From IMG/VR virus record IMGVR_UViG_3300031787_000313, positions 1 through 39,799 of that record: 39,799 nucleotides of DNA; one strand, written 5' to 3'. The DNA comes from a virus. Position 1 is the stretch's first letter; each line of letters starts with the position of its first letter. The notes under the pieces are model-generated. The model made no database searches. It saw only the letters and a program-made list of their open reading frames with translations, and was not told where the DNA came from. The position numbers were made by a program, and so were the translations under genes. This document shows positions 29,628 to 38,037 of this stretch, in pieces.

Positions 29628-29716
29628 ACTCTGTGTTTTGTTTCTGGCTTATTCTTCGGGAGGGGTGGGGGAGGATCTCTGGAGTGCGTACGATAGGCTG
29701 GGGAGATAAATTAAAA

Positions 29717-29768
29717 GCTCGGGTTCATCGACGTAAGAAAATTTAGCCCGAGCAAATCTCTTTTTTTT
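29717..29768 (+). terminator. Terminator before the large terminase gene
   Basis: GCTCGGG (29717-29723) and CCCGAGC (29747-29753) form a 7-bp G/C-rich stem with a 23-base loop, followed by eight T's at 29761-29768. It separates the early block from terL, which therefore needs its own promoter in the next 60 bp or read-through. Confidence 0.6.
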
Positions 29769-29832
29769 ATCTATTATGTAAAGTATTTTTTTTAATTTTT
29801 TCATCAGAAGAATAAAAAGTTAAGGAGAAATC

Positions 29833-31164
29833 GTGGGCAAATTAACGCTTCCCTATGGATATTCACCCAGGCCATACCAAGAGAAAATTTTAAACGCCTT
29901 AGACGACGGTTGCCGAAACGCATGTTGGGTCGTACATAGACGGGGCGGTAAAGACACCACTATGTGGAATTATATGATTAAACGTGCCTATCTTGAGCCT
30001 GGTACTTACTACTATTTTCTTCCTTCCTTTGCTCAGGCTAAGCGTGTAGTTTGGGATGGTATGACAAACACTGGCCAACGAATGCTCGACTACATTCCTA
30101 AGCAAATTGTTGATGGAAATCCGAATAACACTGAGATGAAGATATGGATCAAGGGAGCTAAAGGTCTGTCTTTGATACAGCTTATAGGAGCCGATAGCTA
30201 CGACGCTATCATGGGAACCAACCCAAGAGGAGTCATTTTCAGTGAGTGGTCTCTTATGGATCCTATGGCATATGATTTCGTTAAACCAATTCTGGCAGCC
30301 AACGGTGGATGGTGTGCTTTTATCTATACGCCTCGAGGTAAAAACCATGGGTGGGAGCTTGCCGAAATTGCCCGTAAGAATCCGTCTGACTGGTTCTTCC
30401 AAGTCCTTACCGTTAGAGATACCGGAGTGTTGACTGAAGAGCAAGTAGAAGCCGAGCGCCGCAAAGGGATGCCAGAAGACATGATTCAGCAAGAGTTTTA
30501 TTGCAACTTTAATCGAGGTCAAGAAGGCTCCTATTATGGCCGCCAGATAGACGAATTGCGCAAAAAAGGACAGATCACAAGAGTTGCGTATGATCCAGCA
30601 GTACCCGTTAGAACGTATTGGGACCTCGGTGTCGGCGATTCTACGGCTATTTGGTTTGCTCAGTTTGTTGGAAAAGAGATTCATCTTGTCAATTATTATG
30701 AAAATTCAGGCGAAGGTTTAACGCATTATGCACGCATTTTAGACGAATACCGCAGAGAGACTGGCTGCGTATATGATCTTCACGTTGCCCCGCATGATAT
30801 TCAAGCGAGGGAGTTAACAACTGGTGCGACAAGACTCGAAACAGCTCGTCGTTTGGGTCTGAACTTCCGTGTTGCGCCAAAACTGAGCTTGGAATCGGGG
30901 ATTGAAGCGGTGAGGATGACTCTTTCCCGATGTTGGTTCGATGAAAAAGGTTGCGAGCACGGACTGAAATGCCTTGAAAACTATCGCAAGCAATACAACG
31001 AAAAGTATCGTGTCTATAGCGATCGTCCGCACCATGACTATTCATCTCATGGAGCAGATGCCTTTCGTATGATGGCGATAACGGAGCAGAATCATCGCTC
31101 GGATCGAGGCGTAAATGACTCAGATTACGATCGCATGAAGGGTCTGTGGGGCTGGAAAGCATAA
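29833..31164 (+). CDS. terL: Terminase large subunit
   Basis: This 443-residue protein starts on a GTG after AAGGAGAA. The ATPase part has Walker A HRRGGKDTT (residues 35-43, the phage-type RxGK), Walker B VIFSE with catalytic Glu138, and a coupling TPRGKNHGW. The nuclease part has Asp in YWDLGVGDST and the late HDYSSHGADAFRM with Asp near the end, the RNase H-like acidic pair. It pumps the genome into the capsid through the portal and cuts it. Orientation and operon break show it is not directly adjacent to the small subunit. Confidence 0.95.
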   Translation: MGKLTLPYGYSPRPYQEKILNALDDGCRNACWVVHRRGGKDTTMWNYMIKRAYLEPGTYYYFLPSFAQAKRVVWDGMTNTGQRMLDYIPKQIVDGNPNNTEMKIWIKGAKGLSLIQLIGADSYDAIMGTNPRGVIFSEWSLMDPMAYDFVKPILAANGGWCAFIYTPRGKNHGWELAEIARKNPSDWFFQVLTVRDTGVLTEEQVEAERRKGMPEDMIQQEFYCNFNRGQEGSYYGRQIDELRKKGQITRVAYDPAVPVRTYWDLGVGDSTAIWFAQFVGKEIHLVNYYENSGEGLTHYARILDEYRRETGCVYDLHVAPHDIQARELTTGATRLETARRLGLNFRVAPKLSLESGIEAVRMTLSRCWFDEKGCEHGLKCLENYRKQYNEKYRVYSDRPHHDYSSHGADAFRMMAITEQNHRSDRGVNDSDYDRMKGLWGWKA

Positions 31165-31185
31165 GCTTGTAGTTCCTTGTTAAAA

Positions 31186-32190
31186 TTATTCTATTAGCTG
31201 CTGTAGGGCTCTTTGAAAAACCTCTGGAGGCAAATAGTAATAATAATCTTTTCCAGTCTCAGTGTCTTGGCAGTAGCGCTTGTTTATTTTCAGGCTTTGT
31301 AGCCGGTATTTTTTCTTAAGATTTTCAGCAAATTCTTTGTTTTCCTTAGTGGATTTGTCTACCTCAGTAAACTTTTTCTTTAACGCCACCTCCATCCAGG
31401 CTTCAGGTTTTGGTATAGGCTTTGCTTGCTTGGACTTCACTTGGAAGAAAAATTTTACGGTTTCTAGAACAGTTTTTGGGCTATATTTCTTTATCCAGCG
31501 GGTCACAATTTCTGGACGGAAAAAGGGCGCATATTCTGGCTCCATCTCAATGAGTTCCAATAGTTCAGGACTCGAAAAATCAATCGAAAAACCTTCTGAA
31601 TAAGAAGGAATCGAATTAGTCGAATCTTGAGATGGCTTCTTGGGAGGAGGTGGAGTTGGAGGAGGAGCGCTTGGTGGCGAGTCTTTTGGCTGAGAGGAGT
31701 TATGAACAATTGGCCTAATCGATTCTTTTATAGATCTTCTTTGTTCGATCTTATTTAATACTTCCTGGCCCTCGGGTTCCCCGCCCTCGGGATTCCAAGG
31801 TTCAGGATGTCGAAAACATTTTTTGAAATTCCACTTATGTTCAACCTGTATATTGCTAGCGCTCAACTCTTTTTCGTTTTCTTTTATGTAATCTTGACAA
31901 GTTATTATTTGATCGAAAAAGATATAGTCAACCTCAGCTCTAAGGTTTCCTCTTAATGATCGAATGCGAATGCAATGTCCTTTTTCAACGAGTTCGTCAA
32001 AAGCGGCATAGGTTTTATCGCGACTGAGCTTTAGATTTTTCCAAATACTGACTGGTCGATATTTCCAATCATTTGGGTAGGATAGACAGGTAACTAGTAC
32101 GGCAAGGGCGTTGGCCGAGAGGTAAAATCCTTGGATAACGTCGTTGGGTACAGAGGTAAATTCTTGTTTGATTGTTCTAAAGCGGACCAT
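31186..32190 (-). CDS. Replication-initiator-like protein with N-terminal winged helix
   Basis: The ATG at 32190 has TGGAG upstream; an ATG at 32250 would add 20 residues with no ribosome site. The 334-residue product starts with FTSVPNDVIQGFYLSANALA, then LSYPNDWKYRPVSIWKNLKL and a recognition helix SRDKTYAAFDELVEKG, a winged-helix domain of the type found in plasmid and phage replication initiators. A Pro-rich linker (SAPPPTPPPPKKP) leads to a second helical domain (FRPEIVTRWIKKYSPKTVLE). It lies antisense inside the terminase-portal interval. A role as the initiator for plasmid replication is a reasonable inference. Confidence 0.68.
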   Translation of the reverse strand: MVRFRTIKQEFTSVPNDVIQGFYLSANALAVLVTCLSYPNDWKYRPVSIWKNLKLSRDKTYAAFDELVEKGHCIRIRSLRGNLRAEVDYIFFDQIITCQDYIKENEKELSASNIQVEHKWNFKKCFRHPEPWNPEGGEPEGQEVLNKIEQRRSIKESIRPIVHNSSQPKDSPPSAPPPTPPPPKKPSQDSTNSIPSYSEGFSIDFSSPELLELIEMEPEYAPFFRPEIVTRWIKKYSPKTVLETVKFFFQVKSKQAKPIPKPEAWMEVALKKKFTEVDKSTKENKEFAENLKKKYRLQSLKINKRYCQDTETGKDYYYYLPPEVFQRALQQLIE

Positions 32191-32226
32191 TTCAACTCCA
32201 TAATTTTTGCGTAGGCGTATTTTCGC

Positions 32227-32255
32227 GTGGCAAAAAATATAGAGTGTCATATAAT
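32227..32255 (+). promoter_or_regulatory. Promoter of a predicted small RNA
   Basis: GTGGCA (32227-32232), 17 bp, TATAAT (32250-32255): a perfect -10 with a moderate -35 box. It lies in the leader region of the opposite-strand initiator gene. Confidence 0.55.
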
Positions 32256-32261
32256 GACGTC

Positions 32262-32385
32262 ACACAAGCGTTGGTTTTTTAATATTCTCAACGCCATTAT
32301 ACTGCTGGTACAGTTTTCTACTCTAGATTTCTTGCCAGGCGGTTTCTTTCTTAAGGCTCAACTCTGGTAGGTTGAGCTTTTTTTT
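32262..32385 (+). ncRNA. Predicted small RNA of about 124 nt
   Basis: A promoter with perfect TATAAT (32250-32255) lies upstream, and a textbook terminator (GCTCAAC, 8-base loop, GTTGAGC, eight T's; 32356-32385) lies downstream. The body has no reading frame and contains a second stem (GCGTTG at 32268-32273 with CAACGC at 32289-32294). It reads away from the initiator-like gene, in the gap before the portal gene. A regulatory RNA, for example one controlling plasmid replication, is one possible role. Confidence 0.55.
32356..32385 (+). terminator. Strong intrinsic terminator
   Basis: GCTCAAC (32356-32362), loop TCTGGTAG, GTTGAGC (32371-32377) and T's at 32378-32385. It would stop both the small RNA and any read-through from terL, so the late genes need a new start. 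Confidence 0.85.
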
Positions 32386-32412
32386 ATCTAAAAATATATA
32401 CATTTCAAAAAC

Positions 32413-32441
32413 TTGTCAAAGCATACTTTTGGTATTAGTAT
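32413..32441 (+). promoter_or_regulatory. Candidate late promoter before the portal gene
   Basis: TTGTCA (32413-32418), 17 bp, TAGTAT (32436-32441). It follows the strong terminator and precedes the portal start at 32522, the right place to drive the long structural transcript. A second weaker match (TTGATA, 17 bp, TTTACT) lies just downstream. The rest of 32251-32521 is AT-rich leader. Confidence 0.5.
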
Positions 32442-32521
32442 TCTCTTGATAAAAATTCAAAAAAAGACTTTACTGCAATCGGGTGTAAAGTTATTTTTTC
32501 AATTTTTAGTCCAGGTAAGGG

Positions 32522-34495
32522 ATGCCGACAGATTACGATATCGTCTCCGATTTCACTCAAGACTACAATCGTGCCTACATGATTCTGAATCCTCTATTTG
32601 CTGAGCAATATAGAGACGCAGGGTTTTATCTCGGCAACCAATGGAGCCTTGACCAATTAAAATACCTGAACGAGGAAAGGCGTAACTCTTTTACATTCAA
32701 TAAGTCCAGAAAAACTATCAACATGGTCAGCGGCTATTTGAGCGCGAATCAAATGCAAAGCGTCGTTGTTCCTCGTGAAAATTCGAACCCAGAAACTGCC
32801 GATCAACTGACAGATCTTCTTCAAACTCAGATGCAGCCGAAGGGATACAAGACGATCAACAAAGCAAAGCATAACAGCCTAATATCAGGGGTTTCTTGGG
32901 TTTCTCCTTGGGTAGATTACAGGCAAGACTATGTAAATGGTCGTATCGATTTTCACCTGGACAATTGGAATGATGTCATTTGGGATCCGTTTTGTACTCG
33001 CTTAGATCTTGAAGATTGTACGTTTATTGCGCGTAGAAAATACCTCAGCAAAGACGTTATCAAATCCTTAGTACCTGGTTGCGAAAGAGAGATAGACTCA
33101 ATGGGATATGGCAATCGTGATGAGAAATTCACGTATGAGCCTTATGCGCGTCAATGGGGATTGCAGCAGCTATTAGCCTATAACGAATACTGGAAGAAAC
33201 GATACAAGAAAGGCTGGCTCTTAGTGGACAAGACTACTGGAGAGCAGAAGCCTTGGAAAGGAGATAAGAGGCGATTAGATGCGCTTCAAAAGTTCTTTCC
33301 AAATCTTGCTGTAATTGAAGGGTATTATCGGACTGTTGAGTACAACGTTATCGTAGAAAACAGACTCCTGTACAGTGGAGAAGACCCTTGGGGGATTGGA
33401 GAATATCCTTTTGTTCCTTACTTTTCGGTATTTGACCCTTCTTATGACTTAGCTCAATGGAAATGGCAAGGGCTTCAGAGATTGCTTCGTGATAGTCAGG
33501 AAGAGTACAACATGCGCAAGTCTAAGCTTCTTGACATTGTTGATTCTCAGATTGGCATCGGATGGAAAGCTAAGTCTGGGGCTGTTTCAAATCCGAAAGC
33601 GCTATTTCAGAGTGGTCAAGGCAAAGTTATTTTCTTTAACCCTGGTTTTGAGATTTCCGATGCAGAGAAGATTGACCCTCCTTCTATTCCTGAGAGCTTG
33701 TTCGCGTTACAAGAATCATTTGATGCCGATATTAAAGATTTTGTGGATCTAGGAGCGTTAGGAAACGATCAAACTGACCGTATGAGTGCGATGCTTTTCA
33801 AAATGAAGCAATCTATGGCGATCATGCAGCTTGGACCTATCATGGACAACTTTAGAGAGGCTGATTATCTGCTGAACAAGAAAGTTCTCAAGATGATCCA
33901 AAAGTTCACCCCCGAAAAGGTAGAGAGGTTGATCAAGGAACCTCCGACCATGGAGTTTTATAATGGAACTTTCCTTGAGTACGACATTGATTTTGCTGAA
34001 ATGCCGATGACCGATTACCAAAAACAGTCAGCCTTTATGCAAGCTTGGACAATGAAAATGGGCGGCGTCGATGTTCCAGACGAGCTTATGTGGGAGCTTT
34101 CGCCATACCCAATCAGCAAGAAAGGCATGCAGCTACTTAAGCAAAGGTCGGAAGTGGCTCAAGCTGTCCAGCAGCAAGAGATCGAAGACAAGAAGCAAGT
34201 CAACGAGCTGCTTCAAGCAAAAGCCTTTGGGGACATTGCCTTGGGTCAAGAGCGGCTTAGCAGAATCAAATACGACGCCGCCCTTAGCGAAGAGAGATTG
34301 GCAGCAGCTCAAGAAGAAAGATCCCGTACAACGCTCAATGACGTACGCGCAGCAAAAGAAATGCAAGAGATTGACCTTAGAAATGCTCAGTCTCTGCTTA
34401 AAATCATTCGAGATGTTGAAGAAGAAAATCGCTTAGCAGCTAAAGACACAGTAGTTCCTCAACCGGCAGTTATAGATGGCGAAACTGAAAGATAA
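32522..34495 (+). CDS. Portal protein, P22-like
   Basis: This 657-residue protein has a strong ribosome site (AAGGG) and the P22-type portal features: acidic/aromatic start (DFTQDYNRAYMILNPLFAEQ), YLGNQWS, RKTINMVSGYLSANQ (clip/stem region), the NWNDVIWDPFC block, and a long C-terminal alpha-helical barrel rich in Gln/Glu (residues 540-630). The portal dodecamer forms the DNA entry and exit channel, binds terminase and nucleates the capsid. Length (P22 portal 725) is in range. It opens the late operon. Confidence 0.88.
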   Translation: MPTDYDIVSDFTQDYNRAYMILNPLFAEQYRDAGFYLGNQWSLDQLKYLNEERRNSFTFNKSRKTINMVSGYLSANQMQSVVVPRENSNPETADQLTDLLQTQMQPKGYKTINKAKHNSLISGVSWVSPWVDYRQDYVNGRIDFHLDNWNDVIWDPFCTRLDLEDCTFIARRKYLSKDVIKSLVPGCEREIDSMGYGNRDEKFTYEPYARQWGLQQLLAYNEYWKKRYKKGWLLVDKTTGEQKPWKGDKRRLDALQKFFPNLAVIEGYYRTVEYNVIVENRLLYSGEDPWGIGEYPFVPYFSVFDPSYDLAQWKWQGLQRLLRDSQEEYNMRKSKLLDIVDSQIGIGWKAKSGAVSNPKALFQSGQGKVIFFNPGFEISDAEKIDPPSIPESLFALQESFDADIKDFVDLGALGNDQTDRMSAMLFKMKQSMAIMQLGPIMDNFREADYLLNKKVLKMIQKFTPEKVERLIKEPPTMEFYNGTFLEYDIDFAEMPMTDYQKQSAFMQAWTMKMGGVDVPDELMWELSPYPISKKGMQLLKQRSEVAQAVQQQEIEDKKQVNELLQAKAFGDIALGQERLSRIKYDAALSEERLAAAQEERSRTTLNDVRAAKEMQEIDLRNAQSLLKIIRDVEEENRLAAKDTVVPQPAVIDGETER

Positions 34496-34664
34496 AAAAA
34501 TATGGTTTGATGCTTGCCAAGTGAAGCCGAGTCAAAGAGAACACTATGCCCTATGCCATCTTGACGTAGGGAGAAAAATCATCCCTGGTTGGTGGACGGG
34601 AACGGGATGGGATGGATTGAACTATAAAGGGCAGCCGGTTGAAAGATGGATGTATAGCGAATGA
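34476..34664 (+). CDS. Small protein, 62 aa
   Basis: Starts inside the portal 3' end (20-bp overlap). A Trp-rich basic protein (KIWFDACQVKPSQREHY, then PGWWTGTGWDGLN). Similar short Trp/Gly proteins are common next to phage portal genes, of unknown function. Its stop overlaps the next tiny frame (ATGA). Confidence 0.65.
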   Translation: MAKLKDKKIWFDACQVKPSQREHYALCHLDVGRKIIPGWWTGTGWDGLNYKGQPVERWMYSE

Positions 34665-34720
34665 GCAGTCGCTGTCTAAAGAGATGTTTAAAAGAACTGC
34701 AAGATCATTACAAGAGGTGA
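34661..34720 (+). CDS. 19-codon basic minigene
   Basis: ATG at 34661 overlaps the previous stop (ATGA) and opens MSSRCLKRCLKELQDHYKR, ending TGA at 34720, five bases before the next start and overlapping its ribosome site. It may be a coupling leader rather than a functional protein. Confidence 0.35.
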   Translation: MSSRCLKRCLKELQDHYKR

Positions 34721-34724
34721 AATT

Positions 34725-34928
34725 ATGTTCGGTCCGTTTGATGCGTATCAGAGAGAGGAACTTGAGCCAAGTTGGTCGAGTCAATTAGACGTAGTTGGAA
34801 TGCAGCCCCACTCTAGAGAGTATTTAGAGAATGAAGTGAGCTGTAAGGTGAGTGGCCGTAAATTCCAAATGATTGCAGGCCAAATGATTGATTACACGGA
34901 TGGAATTCAATTTAGCGGGAAGCCTTAA
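34725..34928 (+). CDS. Small protein, 67 aa
   Basis: Starts after AGAGGTG. A mixed acidic/aromatic protein (FGPFDAYQREELEPSWS, then EVSCKVSGRKFQ). It overlaps the next start by 1 bp (TAATG). Function unknown; likely a late accessory or internal capsid protein. Confidence 0.6.
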   Translation: MFGPFDAYQREELEPSWSSQLDVVGMQPHSREYLENEVSCKVSGRKFQMIAGQMIDYTDGIQFSGKP

Positions 34929-35236
34929 TGAATACGCTAAAGCCTCAGCCAGGTCAATACGATAGTTATCCCCCAAAGTCTCATCCTTTGCCTGGGGAGT
35001 GGGCTAAGAAACAGATGATGCGTGGTGGTTATACTGCGCGTGAAAAGAGCAATAGAGGCGCGGAAACGACGGAATTGCAGCGCGCTTTAAACGCAGAAAG
35101 AGCGCAGCATGAGTATTGGGAAAGTTGGCAAGGAGTGACTCCTGGTCGTCCGGTTTATGAAAACCCAAGGACGCCGCAAAATACACTGCTTCCTAGTGCT
35201 GAATATGGAACTGAAGGACAAGGATACGGGTCATGA
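34928..35236 (+). CDS. Small disordered protein, 102 aa
   Basis: Starts on a TAATG overlap. Pro/Gly/Gln/Ser-rich, without hydrophobic core (KPQPGQYDSYPPKSHPLPG; TPGRPVYENPRTPQNT). Such disordered proteins occur between portal and scaffold genes in several podoviruses. Function unknown. Confidence 0.6.
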   Translation: MNTLKPQPGQYDSYPPKSHPLPGEWAKKQMMRGGYTAREKSNRGAETTELQRALNAERAQHEYWESWQGVTPGRPVYENPRTPQNTLLPSAEYGTEGQGYGS

Positions 35237-35433
35237 CAAAGAACGAATTGATTTTAGCAGTCACAAAGCTTAAGCGCTACATTGAGTGCATGAGTGACCG
35301 TGAAGTGAAGGGAATAATTGACTCTTGTGGGTCTATTAACACGGCCTATATGCCCACTAACTGGCATTTAAGCAATGGGCTATATGAGAACTTTCAGAAA
35401 AAGACACACCATTTAGAGCTGAAAATAAAATGA
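35233..35433 (+). CDS. Small helical protein, 66 aa
   Basis: Overlaps the previous gene by 4 bp (ATGA). Basic helix start (TKNELILAVTKLKRYIE) and a Cys pair (IECMS, SCGS). Function unknown. Confidence 0.6.
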   Translation: MTKNELILAVTKLKRYIECMSDREVKGIIDSCGSINTAYMPTNWHLSNGLYENFQKKTHHLELKIK

Positions 35434-35546
35434 AAAAGAAAAATGCACTAGAGCAGGCTCGGAGTCAGCTCAAAAAAACAGATCGTGTTAGCGCTCCAAA
35501 AAGCATTAAAGAGAAATTGAAAACAAACAAGGAGAAGAAATCATGA
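35430..35546 (+). CDS. Small basic protein, 38 aa
   Basis: ATG at 35430 overlaps the previous stop (ATGA) and the end overlaps the next start in the same way. The product is Lys-rich (MKKKNALEQARSQLKK, then IKEKLKTNKEKKS). The two ATGA couplings support translation. Could be nucleic-acid binding; function unknown. Confidence 0.5.
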   Translation: MKKKNALEQARSQLKKTDRVSAPKSIKEKLKTNKEKKS

Positions 35547-35788
35547 GAGAGAATCCTTCAGGCCGACAAGGCGGATTTGAAAGCATGGAAAGATTTAACC
35601 AGCGTGAGCCAATGGTTAGCCATCAAAGTGAAACAACACCTGAAACTGTAGCTAAAGATTGGCAAGCAGGTGTTTATGAAATGAAGATGGATGCCATGGA
35701 TGAAGCTTATGGAATGGCAGGAAAGCGTGCCGTTGAGAGCGATTTCAACAAAGCGCATGGCCAATTCAGAGATTATAACTGGGCTTAA
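35543..35788 (+). CDS. Small protein, 81 aa
   Basis: AAGGAGAAG precedes the ATG. Gly/Glu/Met-rich with a helical centre (WQAGVYEMKMDAMDEAYGMA). No family recognised. Confidence 0.6.
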   Translation: MRENPSGRQGGFESMERFNQREPMVSHQSETTPETVAKDWQAGVYEMKMDAMDEAYGMAGKRAVESDFNKAHGQFRDYNWA

Positions 35789-35801
35789 TTAAGGAGCATT
35801 G

Positions 35802-36212
35802 ATGCAAACAACACTAATTGGACAGAAGCGTAACTCTGGAATGCAAGAGATGGGAGAAACAAGAGAACCGATGGCAAAAGATTGCTGGACGGATGCTCAG
35901 AAGCTCGCCGAACTGTACTCTAAGCAATTAAAGCACGATTTTTGGGTGTTGTATGCAGCAAAACCACACGTTAAAAACGCTAATACGATTGTTGCAGGAT
36001 GGGAAGTGATTGCAAAGCGTCCACCGCGCGCAATGGTTGGTGTTTTGGTTTTTAAGTGGGGCCATGAAGAAAAACAACTAACAGTTGAAACAGATCTTTC
36101 ATTGCCATACGACGTGCCTGTCAGTGAGATAGAGTTGTCGAGTAGTAGTAAGGATTTTGTCCCAACTATAGAACAAGCTGCCAAAAAGTCGGGGTCGATT
36201 TTATTGGCATAG
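35802..36212 (+). CDS. Late protein of unknown function, 136 aa
   Basis: The ATG at 35802 follows AAGGAG. The product has a helical N-terminus and a beta-rich second half (RPPRAMVGVLVFKWGHEEKQ, then VETDLSLPYDVPVSE). It is followed by a hairpin with T run before the scaffold gene. Not recognised; an internal or minor head protein is possible. Confidence 0.6.
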   Translation: MQTTLIGQKRNSGMQEMGETREPMAKDCWTDAQKLAELYSKQLKHDFWVLYAAKPHVKNANTIVAGWEVIAKRPPRAMVGVLVFKWGHEEKQLTVETDLSLPYDVPVSEIELSSSSKDFVPTIEQAAKKSGSILLA

Positions 36213-36227
36213 TTTCTCTAAAAAATT

Positions 36228-36255
36228 TTGTCAAAAGTGACAAGTATTTTTTTTT
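36228..36255 (+). terminator. Weak terminator or attenuator before the scaffold gene
   Basis: TTGTCA (36228-36233), loop AAAG, TGACAA (36238-36243), then GTA and nine T's. It may lower transcription between the small genes and the abundant scaffold and capsid genes, or process the message so these are favoured. Confidence 0.55.
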
Positions 36256-36306
36256 GAAGACGGGCGAAAACAACAGGTCTGCCGCCGAGACCAAAGAGGA
36301 ACAATA

Positions 36307-37062
36307 ATGGAAGATTTAGATATGTCGAGCCCAGGGACTGAGTTGTTTCCTGAGATTTCGCCACAACAATACAACTCATATCAAGACGTAACAGCTGGTC
36401 ATGTCGTCGATGACTCTTTAAATGCGGGCGCAAATATGCCAGACGTCGCCGGTCAGGAGCAATTGTCCGAACAACAAATGAATTTTCGGGCATTACGTGA
36501 GGAAGTTGCCAAGATGAAAGAAGAGAGGGAGTATTGGAAGGGTCAAGCGGAAGCTTACTCTAAGGTTCCTTCTCGTCAACCAGAATCGGCGCAAGCAGCT
36601 CAGCAAGATGTCTATTCGGCATTAGATTGGGATGATTCGCGCGACGTTAGAAAAGCTTTTGATGCGATCAGACAAGAAAATCAATCTCTAAGACATGAGA
36701 TTAAAGACGCTCTAACTGCTCTCGAAACGAAGACTCAACGCCAAGACTGGAACAACATGGTGACTCAGCACGTCCCGCAATTAACTAGTAAAAACCCGAT
36801 ATTTGCCGAGATGATCCAAAATGCGAGCAATCCATACGAGGCAGCTTACTTGTTAGCGGAGCTTAATGCAAAAGCGTCCCAAACTGTATCGAATGTCCCT
36901 CAGAACAACATGAATGGACAAAGAGCTATAGCTAATGCGCATAAACCACAAACGCTTTCCAGCGTTGGTGGTCAAGGGCAATTAAGTGCTGCTGATTATT
37001 ACGCAAGTATGTCTGACGAAGATTTTATGAAGATTGCAGCGAGGAATCTGGCGAGTATCTAA
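36307..37062 (+). CDS. Scaffolding protein
   Basis: This 251-residue protein lies directly before the major capsid gene. It has an acidic, disordered start, a predicted coiled coil (MNFRALREEVAKMKEEREYW), Gln/Ala-rich middle, a helical region (IRQENQSLRHEIKDALTALE), and a short C-terminal end (DEDFMKIAARNLASI). This is the usual make-up of scaffolds, which guide capsid assembly and then leave. Assignment is mostly from position and composition. Confidence 0.72.
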   Translation: MEDLDMSSPGTELFPEISPQQYNSYQDVTAGHVVDDSLNAGANMPDVAGQEQLSEQQMNFRALREEVAKMKEEREYWKGQAEAYSKVPSRQPESAQAAQQDVYSALDWDDSRDVRKAFDAIRQENQSLRHEIKDALTALETKTQRQDWNNMVTQHVPQLTSKNPIFAEMIQNASNPYEAAYLLAELNAKASQTVSNVPQNNMNGQRAIANAHKPQTLSSVGGQGQLSAADYYASMSDEDFMKIAARNLASI

Positions 37063-37077
37063 CTGAAAGGTTGATAT

Positions 37078-38022
37078 ATGCCAATTACAACTACAACACA
37101 AGTGCCACCAGAAGTGCGGACCTATTTTGACCGCCTCCTGTTGACATTAGCTCGCCCTTACTACATCTACGACATGTTCGCTCAGAAGAGAACTATACCT
37201 CTCAATTCTGGCGATCAGATGATCTTTAGACGGTATGCGACTCTTTCTGCTGCAACTGTGCCAATTCAAGATGGTACAACTCCTCCAGGAGATGCGTTAG
37301 CCGTAACAGATTTCAGTACACAAATTAAGTGGTACGGAAACTTTGTTGTGTTAACAGACCAAGTTCAATTCACTGTGCAAGATCGTGTTCTTAACGAAGC
37401 TACACGTGTTCTTTCACTTCAATTGGGCTTAACAATTGATACGTTGATCAGAAACATGATGGTCGCGACAGCAAGTTCGATCTCTTGTTCAAACGGTGTG
37501 AACGGAGGAACTCCAACAGAAATCACTACAGCAGATATTAAAACAGCAGTGCGCGCTCTTCGTTTGGGCAATGCTCGCTTGATGACGAAGCCTATTGTGG
37601 GGGAAAACCGCTACAACACAAGCCCTGTGCGTAGCTCATATTGGGGATTCATGGATGTTACAATCCAAAGCGATCTCGAGGCTTGCGCAGACTTCTTGTC
37701 AGCTGCTAACTATCCAAACCCAACGGATGCTTTGGAAGCTGAGTGGGGTTCAACCAACAACGTTCGATGGCTCTTAAGTACTAACGGATACTCTTCCAGC
37801 GCTGCAACACCAGTATGGAACAGCATTATCCTTGGACAAGAGGCTTATGGAGTTGTGAAGCTTGGTTCTAAAGAAGCTGAGTTTATCGTGAAGCCATTAG
37901 GCTCTAGCGGAACATCTGATCCATTAAACCAACGAGGTTCTGTAGGGTACAAGTATCCATTTGCGACTCGCCTCCTCAATGACAACTGGATCACACGTCT
38001 GTTGTCAACTCAAAGACTATAA
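37078..38022 (+). CDS. Major capsid protein, N4-gp56 family
   Basis: This 314-residue protein shows the N4-gp56 pattern: a YFDRLLLTLARPYYIYDMFA start, IPLNSGDQMIFRRYATLS, IQDGTTPPGDALAVTDFS, and KWYGNFVVLTDQVQFTVQD followed by a helix-rich domain. It forms the icosahedral shell by the HK97 fold. The spacing after the scaffold gene (15 bp, AAAGG ribosome site) gives high expression. This family is used with P22-like portals in several short-tailed phages. Confidence 0.9.
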   Translation: MPITTTTQVPPEVRTYFDRLLLTLARPYYIYDMFAQKRTIPLNSGDQMIFRRYATLSAATVPIQDGTTPPGDALAVTDFSTQIKWYGNFVVLTDQVQFTVQDRVLNEATRVLSLQLGLTIDTLIRNMMVATASSISCSNGVNGGTPTEITTADIKTAVRALRLGNARLMTKPIVGENRYNTSPVRSSYWGFMDVTIQSDLEACADFLSAANYPNPTDALEAEWGSTNNVRWLLSTNGYSSSAATPVWNSIILGQEAYGVVKLGSKEAEFIVKPLGSSGTSDPLNQRGSVGYKYPFATRLLNDNWITRLLSTQRL

Positions 38023-38037
38023 TCCTAGGAGGAAAAC

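Noticed and set aside
29899-30684. A 261-codon - strand frame
   Set aside because: It lies entirely opposite terL, a well-supported terminase, and shows no domain or ribosome site.
30689-31162. A 157-codon - strand frame
   Set aside because: Opposite the terL nuclease domain; composition is Ser/His/Arg-rich as expected for an antisense shadow.
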